Positions 8,350 through 17,496 of a stretch of DNA of 64,000 nucleotides are shown here, piece by piece. The notes beneath the pieces are model-generated. The model saw only the letters and a program-made list of their open reading frames with translations, was not told where the DNA came from and did not search any database. Source of the DNA: Bacteroidales bacterium (lineage in GTDB: Bacteria > Bacteroidota > Bacteroidia > Bacteroidales > Rikenellaceae). Location of the stretch: the NCBI GenBank assembly GCA_949419965.1, contig CASPAC010000001.1, forward strand, positions 1 through 64,000, given 5' to 3'. The position numbers and the translations under genes are program-made. Within the stretch, counting starts at the first letter, position 1. The number at the start of each line of letters is the position of its first letter.

Positions 8350-10137
8350 TTATCGGAGGTCGACCTGATAGGGCCAGTACATGGCGATGCCTTGTTGGCT
8401 CAGTGCTTCGCACATCCGGCGATATTCTGTCGCCAGAGTCTCCGTTGCGGGGTCGCGGAGCGCCGCACGGATCCGAATATTGAGCGAGGCGAGGATCGCC
8501 GCCAGCCCCGTCGGTTCGTCGATCGCTTCGACAATGCGGTAGTCGTCGCTTATTGCTGCCTTCTCCGCCGCTATGGCTATGGCCGCATCGAGTCCGCCGT
8601 AGCTGTCGATCAGTCCGATGCCGAGCGCATCTTCTCCCGTCCACACCCGGCCTCCGGCGATCTCCAGCACCTGTTCGAGGGGCAGGTTGCGTCCCTCGGC
8701 CACATAGGTCGTGAAGGTTTCGTATACTTTGTCTACGCTGCGCATGATCGCTGCGCGTTCCAGCGGCGTGAGGGGAGCCATCGTGCCCATGCCGGCCGAG
8801 GCGTTGCTCTTCACGCCGTCGATCGTCACGCCCAGTTTGTTTTTCAGTGCGGCGATCGGGTCGATGTACATGCCGAATACGCCGATCGAGCCGGTCAGCG
8901 TCATCTTGTCGGCCACGATCACGTCGGCCGGACAGGAGATGTAATATCCGCCGCTGGCAGCATACGAACCCATCGATACCACCACCGGTTTTTCGGCTTT
9001 CAGCAGTTCCATTTCGCGCCAGACGACATCCGAGGCCAGTGCGCTGCCGCCCGGCGAGTTGACGCGCAGCACCACGGCCTTTACCTGGTCGTCTTCGCGC
9101 AGGTCGGCCAGTTTTTCGGCCAGCGAGTTGCCGCCCACCGAACCGTTCGACGAGCTGCCGTCCACGATGCCGCCGTCGGCATAGGCTACGGCCACCTGCG
9201 GAGCCTTGAACCGCAGGTCGGCCGGCACTTGCGAAGCGTATGCGCCCAGCGAGATATAGTTGTAGCGGCCGTCCGGATCGGCTTCGACGCCCAGCGACGC
9301 GAATACGTCGTCCATCTGGTCTTCATAGATCAGGGCGTCGACCAACCCCTTTTCCAGGGCCTCCTCCGGCAGCGTCGCTTCCAGCTTGTCGGCCATGCGG
9401 TTCAGCGTTTCGAACGACAGGCCCCGCGAGGCGGCTACATCGGAGGCCAGGGTCTTCCACAGCGAGTTGATGAGTTGCTGCATTTGTTGGCGGTTGGCAT
9501 CCGACATCTTGTTGAGGATGTAGGGTTCCACCGCGCTTTTGTATTTGCAGGCCGTAGGGCGGAACACTTCGGCTTTCAGATCGAGTTTGTCCATCAGGCC
9601 TTTGTAGAACATCATGCGCATCGAGAGTCCCGACCACTCCATGCCGCCCTGGGGTTGCAGGTAGATGCTGTCGGCCGCCGAGGCCAGGTAGTACTGGCCT
9701 TGCGTGTAGCTTTCGTTGTAGGCCACTACGAATTTGCCGCTTTGCTTGAAATCCACGATCGCGGCGCGCAGTTCTTCCACGATCGCCGAGCCGGCGATGC
9801 CGCCTCCGCCGTTCGGACGCAGGTAGATGCCGGCGATCCGGTCGTCGTTTTTTGCCGCTTCGATGGCGCGCAGGGCCTCCATCAGCGAGAGTTGCGGAGT
9901 AGGGCGCATCGACAGCAGGTCGAAGTTGGCCGTCGGGTCGGTCGAAGGGGCGTCGGCGATCCGTTCCGCCAGGTCGATCTTCAGAATCGAGCCGGGGTGG
10001 ATAGAAACGTTGTTTCCGCCTATCGATGCTGCCATGCCGGCGATCATGCCGATCAGAAAGAGCCAGAAAAAGAGCGAAAGGAACGAGCCTACCAGAAAGG
10101 CCAGTACACCCGCCAAAAAGGTTTTGAAGAAATTCAT
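8350..10137 (-). CDS. sppA: signal peptide peptidase SppA (67K type)
   Basis: Membrane-anchored serine protease with a Ser/Lys dyad that degrades cleaved signal peptides. The long, two-domain form is seen: an N-terminal TM anchor (MNFFKTFLAGVLAFLVGS), a first S49 domain holding the Lys region (KQSGKFVVAYNESYTQGQYY) and a second with the Ser region (MGSYAASGGYYISCPADVIV) and LTGSIGVFG. Met at 10137 was chosen because the upstream ATG (10170) lies inside the TATCTTTG promoter box. About 595 aa. It is a single transcription unit with its own promoter and terminator. Confidence 0.94.
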   Translation of the reverse strand: MNFFKTFLAGVLAFLVGSFLSLFFWLFLIGMIAGMAASIGGNNVSIHPGSILKIDLAERIADAPSTDPTANFDLLSMRPTPQLSLMEALRAIEAAKNDDRIAGIYLRPNGGGGIAGSAIVEELRAAIVDFKQSGKFVVAYNESYTQGQYYLASAADSIYLQPQGGMEWSGLSMRMMFYKGLMDKLDLKAEVFRPTACKYKSAVEPYILNKMSDANRQQMQQLINSLWKTLASDVAASRGLSFETLNRMADKLEATLPEEALEKGLVDALIYEDQMDDVFASLGVEADPDGRYNYISLGAYASQVPADLRFKAPQVAVAYADGGIVDGSSSNGSVGGNSLAEKLADLREDDQVKAVVLRVNSPGGSALASDVVWREMELLKAEKPVVVSMGSYAASGGYYISCPADVIVADKMTLTGSIGVFGMYIDPIAALKNKLGVTIDGVKSNASAGMGTMAPLTPLERAAIMRSVDKVYETFTTYVAEGRNLPLEQVLEIAGGRVWTGEDALGIGLIDSYGGLDAAIAIAAEKAAISDDYRIVEAIDEPTGLAAILASLNIRIRAALRDPATETLATEYRRMCEALSQQGIAMYWPYQVDLR

Positions 10138-10167
10138 ATATTCCGGTTGTTTAGTGTCTGTTCTTTG

Positions 10168-10175
10168 CAAAGATA
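10168..10175 (-). promoter_or_regulatory. sppA promoter, -7 element
   Basis: TATCTTTG on the minus strand, 30 bp before the chosen sppA ATG. No clear -33 TTG was found at the usual distance. Confidence 0.65.
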
Positions 10176-10176
10176 A

Positions 10177-10201
10177 TAAAAAAATTTATCGTTTTTCGAT
10201 A
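10177..10201 (-). terminator. weak terminator after the GH95 gene
   Basis: On the minus strand a 5-bp stem TATCG/CGATA (10187-10201) with a five-A loop is followed by AAATTTTTTT. The stem is short, so it may only partly stop transcription into sppA. Confidence 0.4.
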
Positions 10202-10234
10202 TGTTATCCGGTTTGTCGTTCGCGCAGCCGCTTT

Positions 10235-12721
10235 TTATCGAAGACCGTTTTCGAAACGATAGGTTTTTCCCGGTTCGGTTTCTATGTCATAGACATAGGT
10301 TCGTTCTGCACCGGCGACGTCTCGCAGCGCGGTCTGCGTCCGTTCGGAAAATTCGGGCCGGCGGATCGGTTGGGCGTTCAACAGCGGATTGGGGCATTCG
10401 GCCGTGCGGGCCGGTTGCAATGGCTTGGCGTTCTGTTCGAGGGGTACCGCCGAGCGGATACGTAGTGTGCCGCCGACCGTCGAGACGATTTTTACCCGCT
10501 GGAGCCGCCCTTCGGCCCACTCCAGGTCGTCGATGACGAATCCGCCGCGGCTTCGCAGGCCTGCGACCCGCCCTTGCGGCCAGGCGTCGGGCAGCGCCGG
10601 GAGCAGATGCACGGCTCCGTCGTGGCTTTGCACCAGCATTTCGGCGATGCCGGCCGTGCAGCCGAAGTTGCCGTCGATCTGAAAGGGCGGATGGGCATCG
10701 AACAGATTGGGGTAGGTGCCGCCGTTCCGACCCCGCGTGTCGGTGGTCGGGCGCAGTTGTTCGGTAATGAGCCGCCAGGCGCGGTTGCCGTCGTGCAGAC
10801 GTGCCCAGAAGCATACTTTCCAGCCCATCGACCAGCCCGTCGAGTGGTCGCCGCGGCCCTCCAACGTGGTGCGTGCGGCCTGCATGAGCGCCGGGTGGGC
10901 ATCGGTAATCTGACGGCCCGGATAGAGCCCCCACAGGTGAGAGGTGTGGCGATGGCGGTCGTTGGGGTCGTCCCAGTCTTCGAGCCATTCTTGCAGCTGG
11001 CCCCAGCGGCCCGTACGCATGGGGGCCAGGTTGGCGGCCGTCGTGCGCAGGCTGTCCACGAAGCGCGGGTCTTCGCCCAGCGCAGCGGCGGCATCCATCG
11101 TGTTGTGCAGCAGGTCGTGGATCATCTGGTTGTCCATCGTGGTGCCGGCCACCACCACGAAATTCCGTTTTCCGTTGACTTTCGGCGCATTTTCCGGCGA
11201 GTAGGAGGGGGCTGCCACCAGGCAGCCGTATTTCGGTTCGCGCACCAGGAAGTCGAGGTAGAAGCGGCAGGCATCGCGCATCAGCGGGTAGACCGCGGCC
11301 AGGTAGCCGCGGTCGCCCGAAAAGAGGTAGCGATCCCACAGATGTTGGCAGAACCACGCGTTGCACGTGGGCCAGATGCCATATTTCGGGCCGTCGACCG
11401 CACCCGTCGCGCACCAGATGTCGGTGTTGTGGTGGAGCGTCCAGCCCCGGCAGCCGTACATGGCGGCTGCGGCGCGTCCTTGTTCCGCCGTGCGCCGGAT
11501 CAGATCGATGAACGGCTCGTGCATTTCCGGCAGGTTGGTCGACTCGGCCGGCCAGTAGTTCATCTCCACGTTGATGTCGGTCGTATATTTTCCGTCCCAG
11601 GGGGCGTGGCGCTTGTGGTTCCAGATGCCTTGCAGGTTGGCCGCCTGGCCGCCCGGCTGCGAACAGCATATGAGCAGGTAGCGCCCGAACTGGAAGTAGA
11701 GCGCTGCCAGTTGCGGGTCGGACGCAGCGGCGAATTCGTGCAGACGTACGTCGGTGGGCTTGTCGGCTTGGTCGTTGCGGCCCAGGTCGAGCGATACGCG
11801 GTCGAAATAGCACCGGTAAATCGCTTCGTGCTTGCGGAGCGCTTCTTTGTATTTGCTTTCCGCATGGGCCAGATAGGTTTCGGCTTTTCGTGCCGCGTCG
11901 CCCGACACGTTTTTGTAGTCGACGAAGTTCGTGCCGATCGAAATGCGGAGGATCGCCTGGTCGGCCCCGCACACCCGTATCGTGCTGTCGGAGAGCACGA
12001 CGGTTTGGCCGCCTTCTTGTTCGATGCGGGCGATGGCCGTGAAGCGGACTTTGCCTTCGATCCCCTCGTGATCGTCGGCCTTGCCGTCGAGCCGCAGGTC
12101 ATTGCCGTAGGCCGAACGCTCAATGTTGTGTTCGTAGGGCGTGTCGTAGCGGGCCGTGAAAGTTATGCTGTGTTTCTTCGAGGCGGTCAGCCGTACGATC
12201 AGCACCTGGTCGGCCAGCGAGACGAACGCCTCGCGGGTGTAGAGAATGCCGTTGGCTGTGAAGCGCGTCGTCGCCACCGCGCGGGCGATGTCCAGTTCCC
12301 GGCGGTAGTCGCCGTACCCTGCGATGTTTTCGAAATCGAGCCGCAGCGACCCCACCGTCTGGTAGGGCATGCCGTTGGCTCCCGAGGGCGAGCAGATCGC
12401 CGGGCCGCAGAGACGCTGCGCTTCGAGGTTGCGTCCTTCGAAAAGCAGCCGCCGGATCTCCGGCAGCGCCTCGCGGGCCGCCGGATTGGTGTTGTTGTAG
12501 GGCGAGCCGGCCCACACGGTTTCCTCGTTGAGTTGGAACTCTTCGTGCCGCGGGTCGCCGAAGACCATAGCTCCTATGCGGCCGTTGCCCAGGGGCAGCG
12601 CCTCCTCCCAGCAGGCCGCAGGTCGGACGTAATGCAGTTTCAGTTCGCCGTCCGCGGCCCCGGCGGCCCGAATTGCAGTCGTCCAGCCCAGCAGGATGAG
12701 CAGCAGTCCAAGGTTTTTCAT
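10235..12721 (-). CDS. GH95 family glycoside hydrolase, probable alpha-L-fucosidase
   Basis: Secreted glycosidase of family GH95, inverting enzymes usually releasing alpha-1,2-linked L-fucose from host or plant glycans. Residues 1-20 are a signal peptide ([19 protein letters not shown]). The N-terminal domain has [14 protein letters not shown] and [17 protein letters not shown]. The catalytic barrel has [33 protein letters not shown] and HQDTDIW-like surroundings (HHNTDIW). About 828 aa. The start at 12721 was preferred to one 44 codons upstream, which would put a charged stretch before the signal peptide and lies above the promoter box. No susC/susD or sulfatase genes are nearby, so it is not in a visible polysaccharide locus. 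GH95 also includes alpha-L-galactosidases. Confidence 0.92.
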   Translation of the reverse strand: MKNLGLLLILLGWTTAIRAAGAADGELKLHYVRPAACWEEALPLGNGRIGAMVFGDPRHEEFQLNEETVWAGSPYNNTNPAAREALPEIRRLLFEGRNLEAQRLCGPAICSPSGANGMPYQTVGSLRLDFENIAGYGDYRRELDIARAVATTRFTANGILYTREAFVSLADQVLIVRLTASKKHSITFTARYDTPYEHNIERSAYGNDLRLDGKADDHEGIEGKVRFTAIARIEQEGGQTVVLSDSTIRVCGADQAILRISIGTNFVDYKNVSGDAARKAETYLAHAESKYKEALRKHEAIYRCYFDRVSLDLGRNDQADKPTDVRLHEFAAASDPQLAALYFQFGRYLLICCSQPGGQAANLQGIWNHKRHAPWDGKYTTDINVEMNYWPAESTNLPEMHEPFIDLIRRTAEQGRAAAAMYGCRGWTLHHNTDIWCATGAVDGPKYGIWPTCNAWFCQHLWDRYLFSGDRGYLAAVYPLMRDACRFYLDFLVREPKYGCLVAAPSYSPENAPKVNGKRNFVVVAGTTMDNQMIHDLLHNTMDAAAALGEDPRFVDSLRTTAANLAPMRTGRWGQLQEWLEDWDDPNDRHRHTSHLWGLYPGRQITDAHPALMQAARTTLEGRGDHSTGWSMGWKVCFWARLHDGNRAWRLITEQLRPTTDTRGRNGGTYPNLFDAHPPFQIDGNFGCTAGIAEMLVQSHDGAVHLLPALPDAWPQGRVAGLRSRGGFVIDDLEWAEGRLQRVKIVSTVGGTLRIRSAVPLEQNAKPLQPARTAECPNPLLNAQPIRRPEFSERTQTALRDVAGAERTYVYDIETEPGKTYRFENGLR

Positions 12722-12773
12722 GATCGATAATTTTGAATCGGTTTCTTCGGAGCCGAAGTCGGGTTCCTTTTTG

Positions 12774-12781
12774 CAAAGATA
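12774..12781 (-). promoter_or_regulatory. GH95 gene promoter, -7 element
   Basis: TATCTTTG on the minus strand, 53 bp before the chosen start; it supports the start at 12721. A -33 box is not evident. Confidence 0.6.
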
Positions 12782-12860
12782 ACGAACACGTTTGTATTTG
12801 ATCCGGATGCCTTTCGTTTTTTGTTCATTCTTCGATTCGGCGATGATTTTCATCTGTTCG

Positions 12861-12892
12861 TTGGTTTACATTGGTTTTTATATTTATATTTG
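12861..12892 (+). promoter_or_regulatory. promoter of the plus-strand glycosyltransferase
   Basis: TTG (12861-12863), 21 bp, TATATTTG (12885-12892). The ATG at 12925 is 33 bp downstream; the in-frame ATG at 12871 lies inside this promoter and is rejected. Confidence 0.75.
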
Positions 12893-12924
12893 TAAAATAT
12901 AATAGAAAATACCCTTTCTTGGAT

Positions 12925-14022
12925 ATGAAGCCTCAGCGCAAGATCGCCGTCGAGTTGCTCGAAATAGGAAACCGCAATGTCGGATTCGGCGAATTCACTT
13001 ACCAGTTGGGTGCGCATCTCGCCGCCCGTGCCGCTGCCTTGCGCCAGGAGCATGGCATCGATTTTTATTTCATCGTGCCGCGGGGTTTCAAGGGGTGTTT
13101 CGGGCCGGATGTGAGTTATATCCAGACATTCCGTCCGATCCGCAAGTTGTTGCGTTTTTATCCTGAACGCATGGATCTGTTCCATGTCACGCATCAGTTT
13201 TCGCGCATCAAGTACATGTTTTTTGCGCGGCGCAATTTGTTGACTATCCACGACATCAACTTCTTCTATGAAAAGAGCGCCTGCAAGCTGCCCCGCTACG
13301 TTCGCGCTTTCCGCTTGCGGCTGGCCCATGCGGACGACTTGGTTTATATTTCGCAGTTCGCTCGTGCCGACGTGGGGAAGCATTTCGCTCCGAAACAGCC
13401 CGATCGGGTAATCTACAATGGTGTGGCCGACTTCTCCCGGAATGCCTCCGCCTCGGTCGATCTGTCGTCGTTCGGTCTGCCGGAGCATTTTCTGTTGCAC
13501 ATTTCGAGTTTGCAGCCCAAGAAGAACGTACATCTGCTTGTCGAGATGATGGCTTCGCTGCCCGAAGAAAATTTGGTCATCGTCGGCAACTGGCACTCCG
13601 GTTACGGCCGGCGGCTCCGCGAACGGATCGACCGCGAGGGGCTGAAGAATATCTTTCCGCTCGACCATGTGACCGATGCCGAGAAATTCGCCCTTTACGA
13701 GCGTTGCAAAGGATTCTGCTTCCCGTCGTTGTGCGAGGGTTTCGGCTTGCCGCCCGTCGAGGCCATGAAAGCCGGCAAACCGGTCTTTCTCTCCACGCTC
13801 ACGTCGCTGCCCGAGGTGGGCGGCGATTGCGCCTGTTATTATTCCGAGTTGACGCCCGCAGCGATGGCTTCCGCGACCCGCCGGGGGCTGGACGACTTCG
13901 CCGCCGATCCGGTGCAGGCGTCCGAACGCATCCGGGGTTGGGCCGGCCGTTTCAATTGGGAGAAGTGTGCCGACGAATATATCGCCTGCTATTTGGATTT
14001 GCTGGACAAAAATAACGGATAA
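12925..14022 (+). CDS. GT4-type glycosyltransferase
   Basis: GT-B fold glycosyltransferase, family 4, of about 365 aa, probably cytoplasmic and acting on a surface glycan. The acceptor is unknown. The C-terminal half has the family signatures LLHISSLQPKKNVHLL, IVGNWHSGYGRRL and SLCEGFGLPPVEAMKAGKPV (the EX7E sugar-nucleotide region), then TSLPEVGGD. The N-terminal half (ELLEIGNRNVGFGEFTYQLG) looks like an acceptor domain. It has its own promoter, and a shared terminator separates it from a second GT4 gene on the other strand. Confidence 0.88.
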   Translation: MKPQRKIAVELLEIGNRNVGFGEFTYQLGAHLAARAAALRQEHGIDFYFIVPRGFKGCFGPDVSYIQTFRPIRKLLRFYPERMDLFHVTHQFSRIKYMFFARRNLLTIHDINFFYEKSACKLPRYVRAFRLRLAHADDLVYISQFARADVGKHFAPKQPDRVIYNGVADFSRNASASVDLSSFGLPEHFLLHISSLQPKKNVHLLVEMMASLPEENLVIVGNWHSGYGRRLRERIDREGLKNIFPLDHVTDAEKFALYERCKGFCFPSLCEGFGLPPVEAMKAGKPVFLSTLTSLPEVGGDCACYYSELTPAAMASATRRGLDDFAADPVQASERIRGWAGRFNWEKCADEYIACYLDLLDKNNG

Positions 14023-14047
14023 GGAAACCGAGCGCCCGATTTAAGAA

Positions 14048-14090
14048 GAAACACCCCTCGCTGCAAGAGCCATGCAGCGAGGGGTGTTTC
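14048..14090. terminator. bidirectional terminator between two GT4 genes
   Basis: Perfect 18-bp stem (14048-14065 with 14073-14090) with a 7-nt loop between converging genes. T-rich tails follow on both sides (TTTCTTTG on plus, TTTCTTCTTAAA on minus). Confidence 0.92.
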
Positions 14091-14108
14091 TTTGTTTCGG
14101 ATGTTTTT

Positions 14109-15236
14109 TCATTCGGTCGTTCTGCGGTATACTTCCATCAGGTCGGCCGTCAGTTTTTCCGGTTCGAAGCGCATCGCATAGGCGCGGCCCCGTTCGATCA
14201 TGCGGCGGCGCAGCGCCTCGTCGGAGCGTATCTCCGCGATCTTGTCGGCCAGTGCCTGCGGATCATCCGGATCGACGTATGCCGCATCCGGCCCGCCCGC
14301 TTCTTCCAGACACGATCCCGTAGCGCCGATGGTCGGCACGCCGCAGCACGCCGCCTCGATCATCGGAATGCCGAAGCCCTCGAACCGCGACGGATAGACG
14401 AAGAGGTCGGCCATGCGGTAGAAGGCGGGCAGTTCGGCGAACTCCACCCGGTCGAAGATGTGCAGCCGCGGCGTCAGTCCGTTCTGTGCCGCATATCTTT
14501 CGACTTCAGTCGTGTAGGGTGTCCGTTTGCCGATGGCGACGATGTGGACGGGTTCCGCCGTCCGGGCTGCCGCCTGCACCAGCAGCAGCAAGTTTTTCCG
14601 TCGTTCGATGCTGCCGACATAGAGGATATAGCGTTCCGGAAGGTTGTATTTCTCGCGTACGGCACGTTGCGTCTCCTCCGCGACTTCGCGCTTGAAACTC
14701 TCGTCGCAGCCTTGATACACTACGTCGATCTTTTCGGGCGCGATGCCGAAGTATGCAACGATGTCGCGTTTGGTCGCCTCGCTGATGGCAATGATCCGGT
14801 CGGCTTGCTGACATGCTTTGCGGTATTTGTAGGTGTAGATCTTGCGGTCGATCCATTTGTAGTAGGAGGGGAAGCGCAGGAAGATCAGGTCGTGGATCGT
14901 CACGACCGAGCGGACGCCCGACTTGCGCAGTCCGAACGGCAGTTCTGCGGCCAGGCCGTGGAATAGCGAGACTTCGGCCGGCAGTTCGTGCCGGATATCG
15001 AACGTGCGCCACCAGGCTTTGCCGATTCCTTTGCGCTGCCGCTGCGGGTAGCGGAACTCGATCTGCGGCATTTGCGGCAGCCGGCGGCGCAGGTCGTCGC
15101 GCCCCGGGTCGGGCGAGTAGAGCAGGTAGCGGTTTGCAGGGGCGAAGCGGGCCAGTGCTTCGATCATCATGCGGCCGTAGTTGCCCAGACCTGTTGCGTT
15201 GTGCGTGATGCGTTTGGCATCGTAGGCGATCGTCAT
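14109..15236 (-). CDS. GT4-type glycosyltransferase
   Basis: Family 4 glycosyltransferase of 375 aa. The N-terminus (MTIAYDAKRITHNATGLGNY) resembles mannosyl- or rhamnosyltransferases of surface polysaccharides. Donor-site motifs are LYVGSIERRKNLLLLVQA and PSRFEGFGIPMIEAACCGVP. Its ATG overlaps the stop of the upstream FAD-oxidoreductase gene (ATGA), which fixes the start at 15236 and suggests translational coupling. An alternative ATG three codons earlier (15245) also exists. It is about as long as, and distantly similar to, the converging GT4 gene. Confidence 0.88.
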   Translation of the reverse strand: MTIAYDAKRITHNATGLGNYGRMMIEALARFAPANRYLLYSPDPGRDDLRRRLPQMPQIEFRYPQRQRKGIGKAWWRTFDIRHELPAEVSLFHGLAAELPFGLRKSGVRSVVTIHDLIFLRFPSYYKWIDRKIYTYKYRKACQQADRIIAISEATKRDIVAYFGIAPEKIDVVYQGCDESFKREVAEETQRAVREKYNLPERYILYVGSIERRKNLLLLVQAAARTAEPVHIVAIGKRTPYTTEVERYAAQNGLTPRLHIFDRVEFAELPAFYRMADLFVYPSRFEGFGIPMIEAACCGVPTIGATGSCLEEAGGPDAAYVDPDDPQALADKIAEIRSDEALRRRMIERGRAYAMRFEPEKLTADLMEVYRRTTE

Positions 15237-16798
15237 CGGTTCCATCTGTCGATATGGTTGCGGACGGCTTCGGCGATGCGTTCGCCGTCGAGTGCCGCCG
15301 AAATGATTCCTCCCGCATATCCGGCGCCTTCGCCCGTAGGGAAAAGGCCCGCCGTCGCGGGGTGCATGAGCGTCGTCGGGTCGCGCGGGATACGCACGGG
15401 CGACGAGGTGCGCGACTCGACTCCGGCCACGATGGCCTCGTTGGTCACGAAGCCCCGCATCCGACGTCCGAACGTCGCGATACCGGCCCGCAGATTCTCT
15501 GCGATGAACCGCGGCATCCATTCATCGAGCCGCGAGGGGACGAGTCCCGGGATGTAGGATGTCGTCGGAAGTGTGGCGCTGGCCCGGCCGGCCACGAAGT
15601 CGGCCACGCGCTGTGCCGGTGCGATCTGCCGGTCGCCGCCATATTTACGGGCTTGTTCTTCGAACTGCTGCTGGAACTTCAGCCCGGCCAGTTCGCCCCA
15701 TTCGGTTCGCAGGTGCTCGAAGTCGGCGAGCCGCACCTCCGTCACGATGCCCGAATTGGCATAGGGCGACGTGCGGCCGCTGGGCGACATGCCGTTGACC
15801 ACCGACTGGGATGCGTCGGTCATCGCCGGCACGATGAAGCCGCCCGGACACATGCAGAACGAGTAGACGCCGCGGCCGTTCTCCTGGCTCACGAGCGAAT
15901 AGGCCGCGGCCGGAAGATAGTCGCCGCGTCGGTCGCAATGGTATTGGATCGAGTCGATCAATGCTTGGGGGTGTTCGATCCGCACGCCCATGGCGAAAGG
16001 TTTGGCTTCGATGTGCACGCCTCGGCGGTGTAGCAGCTCATAGATGTCGTGCGCCGAATGGCCCGTGGCCAGCACCACGGCGGCTCCGTCGATCGTTTCG
16101 TCGCCGCACTGCACGCCGCAGATGCGTCCGTTCTTGATCGTCAGGTCGGTAACGCGGCGCCCGAAGAGTACTGCGCCCCCGGAATCGACGATCGTGCGGC
16201 GGATGTTGCGGATGATGTCGGGCAACTTGTCGGTACCGATGTGAGGATGGGCTTCGTAGAGGATTTCGGGTGTAGCGCCGTGGAAGACAAGTGTTTGCAG
16301 CGCCTTGTTGTAGTCGCCGCGTTTTTTGCTGCGGGTAAAGAGCTTGCCGTCCGAAAAGGTGCCGGCGCCGCCTTCGCCGAAAGCGTAGTTCGAGTCGGGG
16401 TCGACGGCTCCGTTGCGGTTGATCTGCGCGATGTCGACCTTGCGGGCCGCGACGTCGCGGCCGCGCTCCACAAGGATGGGCCGCAGTCCGAGTTCGATGA
16501 GCCGCAGGGCGGCGAATAACCCGGCCGGGCCGGAACCCACGATCACGACCTCCGTGCGACCGGCTACCGAGGGGTAGTCGAAGTGCACGGGTGCCGGCTG
16601 CGGTTCGTTGTCGACATAGATTTCGAGCGTCAGATTGACTTTTGGGGCACCCCGTCGTGCATCGATCGATCGTTTGACGACCCGGGTCAGCGCGATGTCG
16701 CGCTCGGCTACGCCCATGCGCCGTGCCGCCTGCGGAACGTAGCGTTTCGCGTCGGCGGCTGCTTCGGGCGAGAGTACAAGAGTTATGCGTTGAGGCAT
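15233..16798 (-). CDS. FAD-dependent oxidoreductase (COG2509-like)
   Basis: Flavoprotein of 521 aa. The N-terminal ~90 residues form a small alpha/beta domain found in this family. A dinucleotide-binding motif VVIVGSGPAGLFAALRL begins near residue 84, with the acidic end of the second strand in LVERG. YAFGEGGAGTFSDGKL, VLATGHSAHDIYELL and FPTGEGAGYAGGIISAALDG are typical of the widely conserved uncharacterised FAD dehydrogenases. The substrate is unknown. It is followed by an overlapping GT4 gene, but a functional link is not established. Its promoter lies 80 bp upstream. Confidence 0.88.
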   Translation of the reverse strand: MPQRITLVLSPEAAADAKRYVPQAARRMGVAERDIALTRVVKRSIDARRGAPKVNLTLEIYVDNEPQPAPVHFDYPSVAGRTEVVIVGSGPAGLFAALRLIELGLRPILVERGRDVAARKVDIAQINRNGAVDPDSNYAFGEGGAGTFSDGKLFTRSKKRGDYNKALQTLVFHGATPEILYEAHPHIGTDKLPDIIRNIRRTIVDSGGAVLFGRRVTDLTIKNGRICGVQCGDETIDGAAVVLATGHSAHDIYELLHRRGVHIEAKPFAMGVRIEHPQALIDSIQYHCDRRGDYLPAAAYSLVSQENGRGVYSFCMCPGGFIVPAMTDASQSVVNGMSPSGRTSPYANSGIVTEVRLADFEHLRTEWGELAGLKFQQQFEEQARKYGGDRQIAPAQRVADFVAGRASATLPTTSYIPGLVPSRLDEWMPRFIAENLRAGIATFGRRMRGFVTNEAIVAGVESRTSSPVRIPRDPTTLMHPATAGLFPTGEGAGYAGGIISAALDGERIAEAVRNHIDRWNR

Positions 16799-16877
16799 GG
16801 GAAAGTTGTCGATTGGGTCGGGGTAAAAGTCGTTGACATGCTTCCGGATGTGCCTGCACCTTCAAGATGCGGCCCGA

Positions 16878-16910
16878 CAAAGATACGAATAAGTTGAGTG
16901 CAATGCCAAA
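16878..16910 (-). promoter_or_regulatory. promoter of the FAD oxidoreductase gene
   Basis: Minus strand: TTTG (16907-16910), 21 bp, TATCTTTG (16878-16885). Confidence 0.78.
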
Positions 16911-17240
16911 TTTATTTGAGCATTGCCGAAACGAAATATCTTACAATGCTAAATATACGAAAAGCCGGGCGCAGAAGCAAACGAAATTTGATATCCGTTG
17001 CGACGGAGCATGGGGTAAAGGTGCATGTTGAAATCGGATGCCGCTGCAAACGTCGGTGGGGTTTTCGACGCTCCTTGGGATTTTGTGTGTTGTCCGGACG
17101 CATTTCCGGAGTCGTCGTTCTGTTTTTTTTCTTGTGTAAAATTTAATCGTTTAAGTAGTCAACTTGTTGCGTTGCAGCGCTTTTTCGGGCAGGGTAATGT
17201 TACCAAATTGTTAAATATATTTAAAATATTCATAAAATAT
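16911..17240. other. intergenic region before the small RNA
   Basis: No gene was recognised; short open frames here resemble no family. The last 40 bp (about 17200-17240) are very AT-rich and may serve as an UP-like element for the RNA promoter. Confidence 0.4.
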
Positions 17241-17271
17241 TTGCACAATTCAAAATTCCGCCTTATCTTTG
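17241..17271 (+). promoter_or_regulatory. strong promoter of the 17.3-kb small RNA
   Basis: TTG (17241-17243), 20 bp, perfect TATCTTTG (17264-17271), preceded by an A/T-rich tract. Confidence 0.85.
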
Positions 17272-17277
17272 CCCTTG

Positions 17278-17472
17278 AAGTTTTAAGGTTCATTTAGGTT
17301 AGTAGTTTTAGGTTGGTTGAGGAAATCGGCAGGTTGTAACGGAAATCCGTTACTAAGACTTCGAGGGCGGTGCTCGTCCGAAGGGTCGAATACCTCCGAT
17401 TGACCCTCATTTTCAACGGGGTGGTTCCCGTTGAAAAAAGGCTCAAAGTTGTGAAACTTAGGGCCTTTTTTT
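17278..17472 (+). ncRNA. structured small RNA, possibly 6S/Bacteroidales-1-like
   Basis: About 195 nt between a strong promoter and an intrinsic terminator, with no plausible reading frame. A long-range helix (GAGG 17319-17322 with CCTC 17405-17408, AATCGG 17324-17329 with CCGATT 17396-17401) encloses two hairpins: one perfect (GTAACGGA/TCCGTTAC, 17336-17353) and one imperfect around 17360-17385. A third, 11-bp hairpin (17410-17420 with 17427-17437) precedes the terminator. Lone promoter plus compact fold is how the Bacteroidales-1 RNA (reported as a 6S RNA candidate) was described. I could not compare with that family, so the identity is a guess; that this is an RNA gene is better supported. 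Confidence 0.7.
17437..17472 (+). terminator. terminator of the small RNA
   Basis: AAAGGCTC-A-AAGTT (17437-17450) pairs with AACTT-A-GGGCCTTT (17455-17468), with one A·A mismatch and one G·T pair, then a T run. It also separates the RNA from the converging DUF3298 gene. Confidence 0.9.
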
Positions 17473-17496
17473 ATTTTTCCGCAGGTCGTTTCTCTG

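Noticed and set aside
16898..17146. 82-codon plus-strand frame in the 16.9-17.2 kb gap
   Set aside because: No signal peptide followed by plausible domain, no family likeness, and no promoter in front.
17380..17400. GGGTCGAATACC resembling a tRNA T-loop (tmRNA candidate)
   Set aside because: No acceptor-like end, no CCA, no tag reading frame; it is part of a hairpin within the structured RNA.
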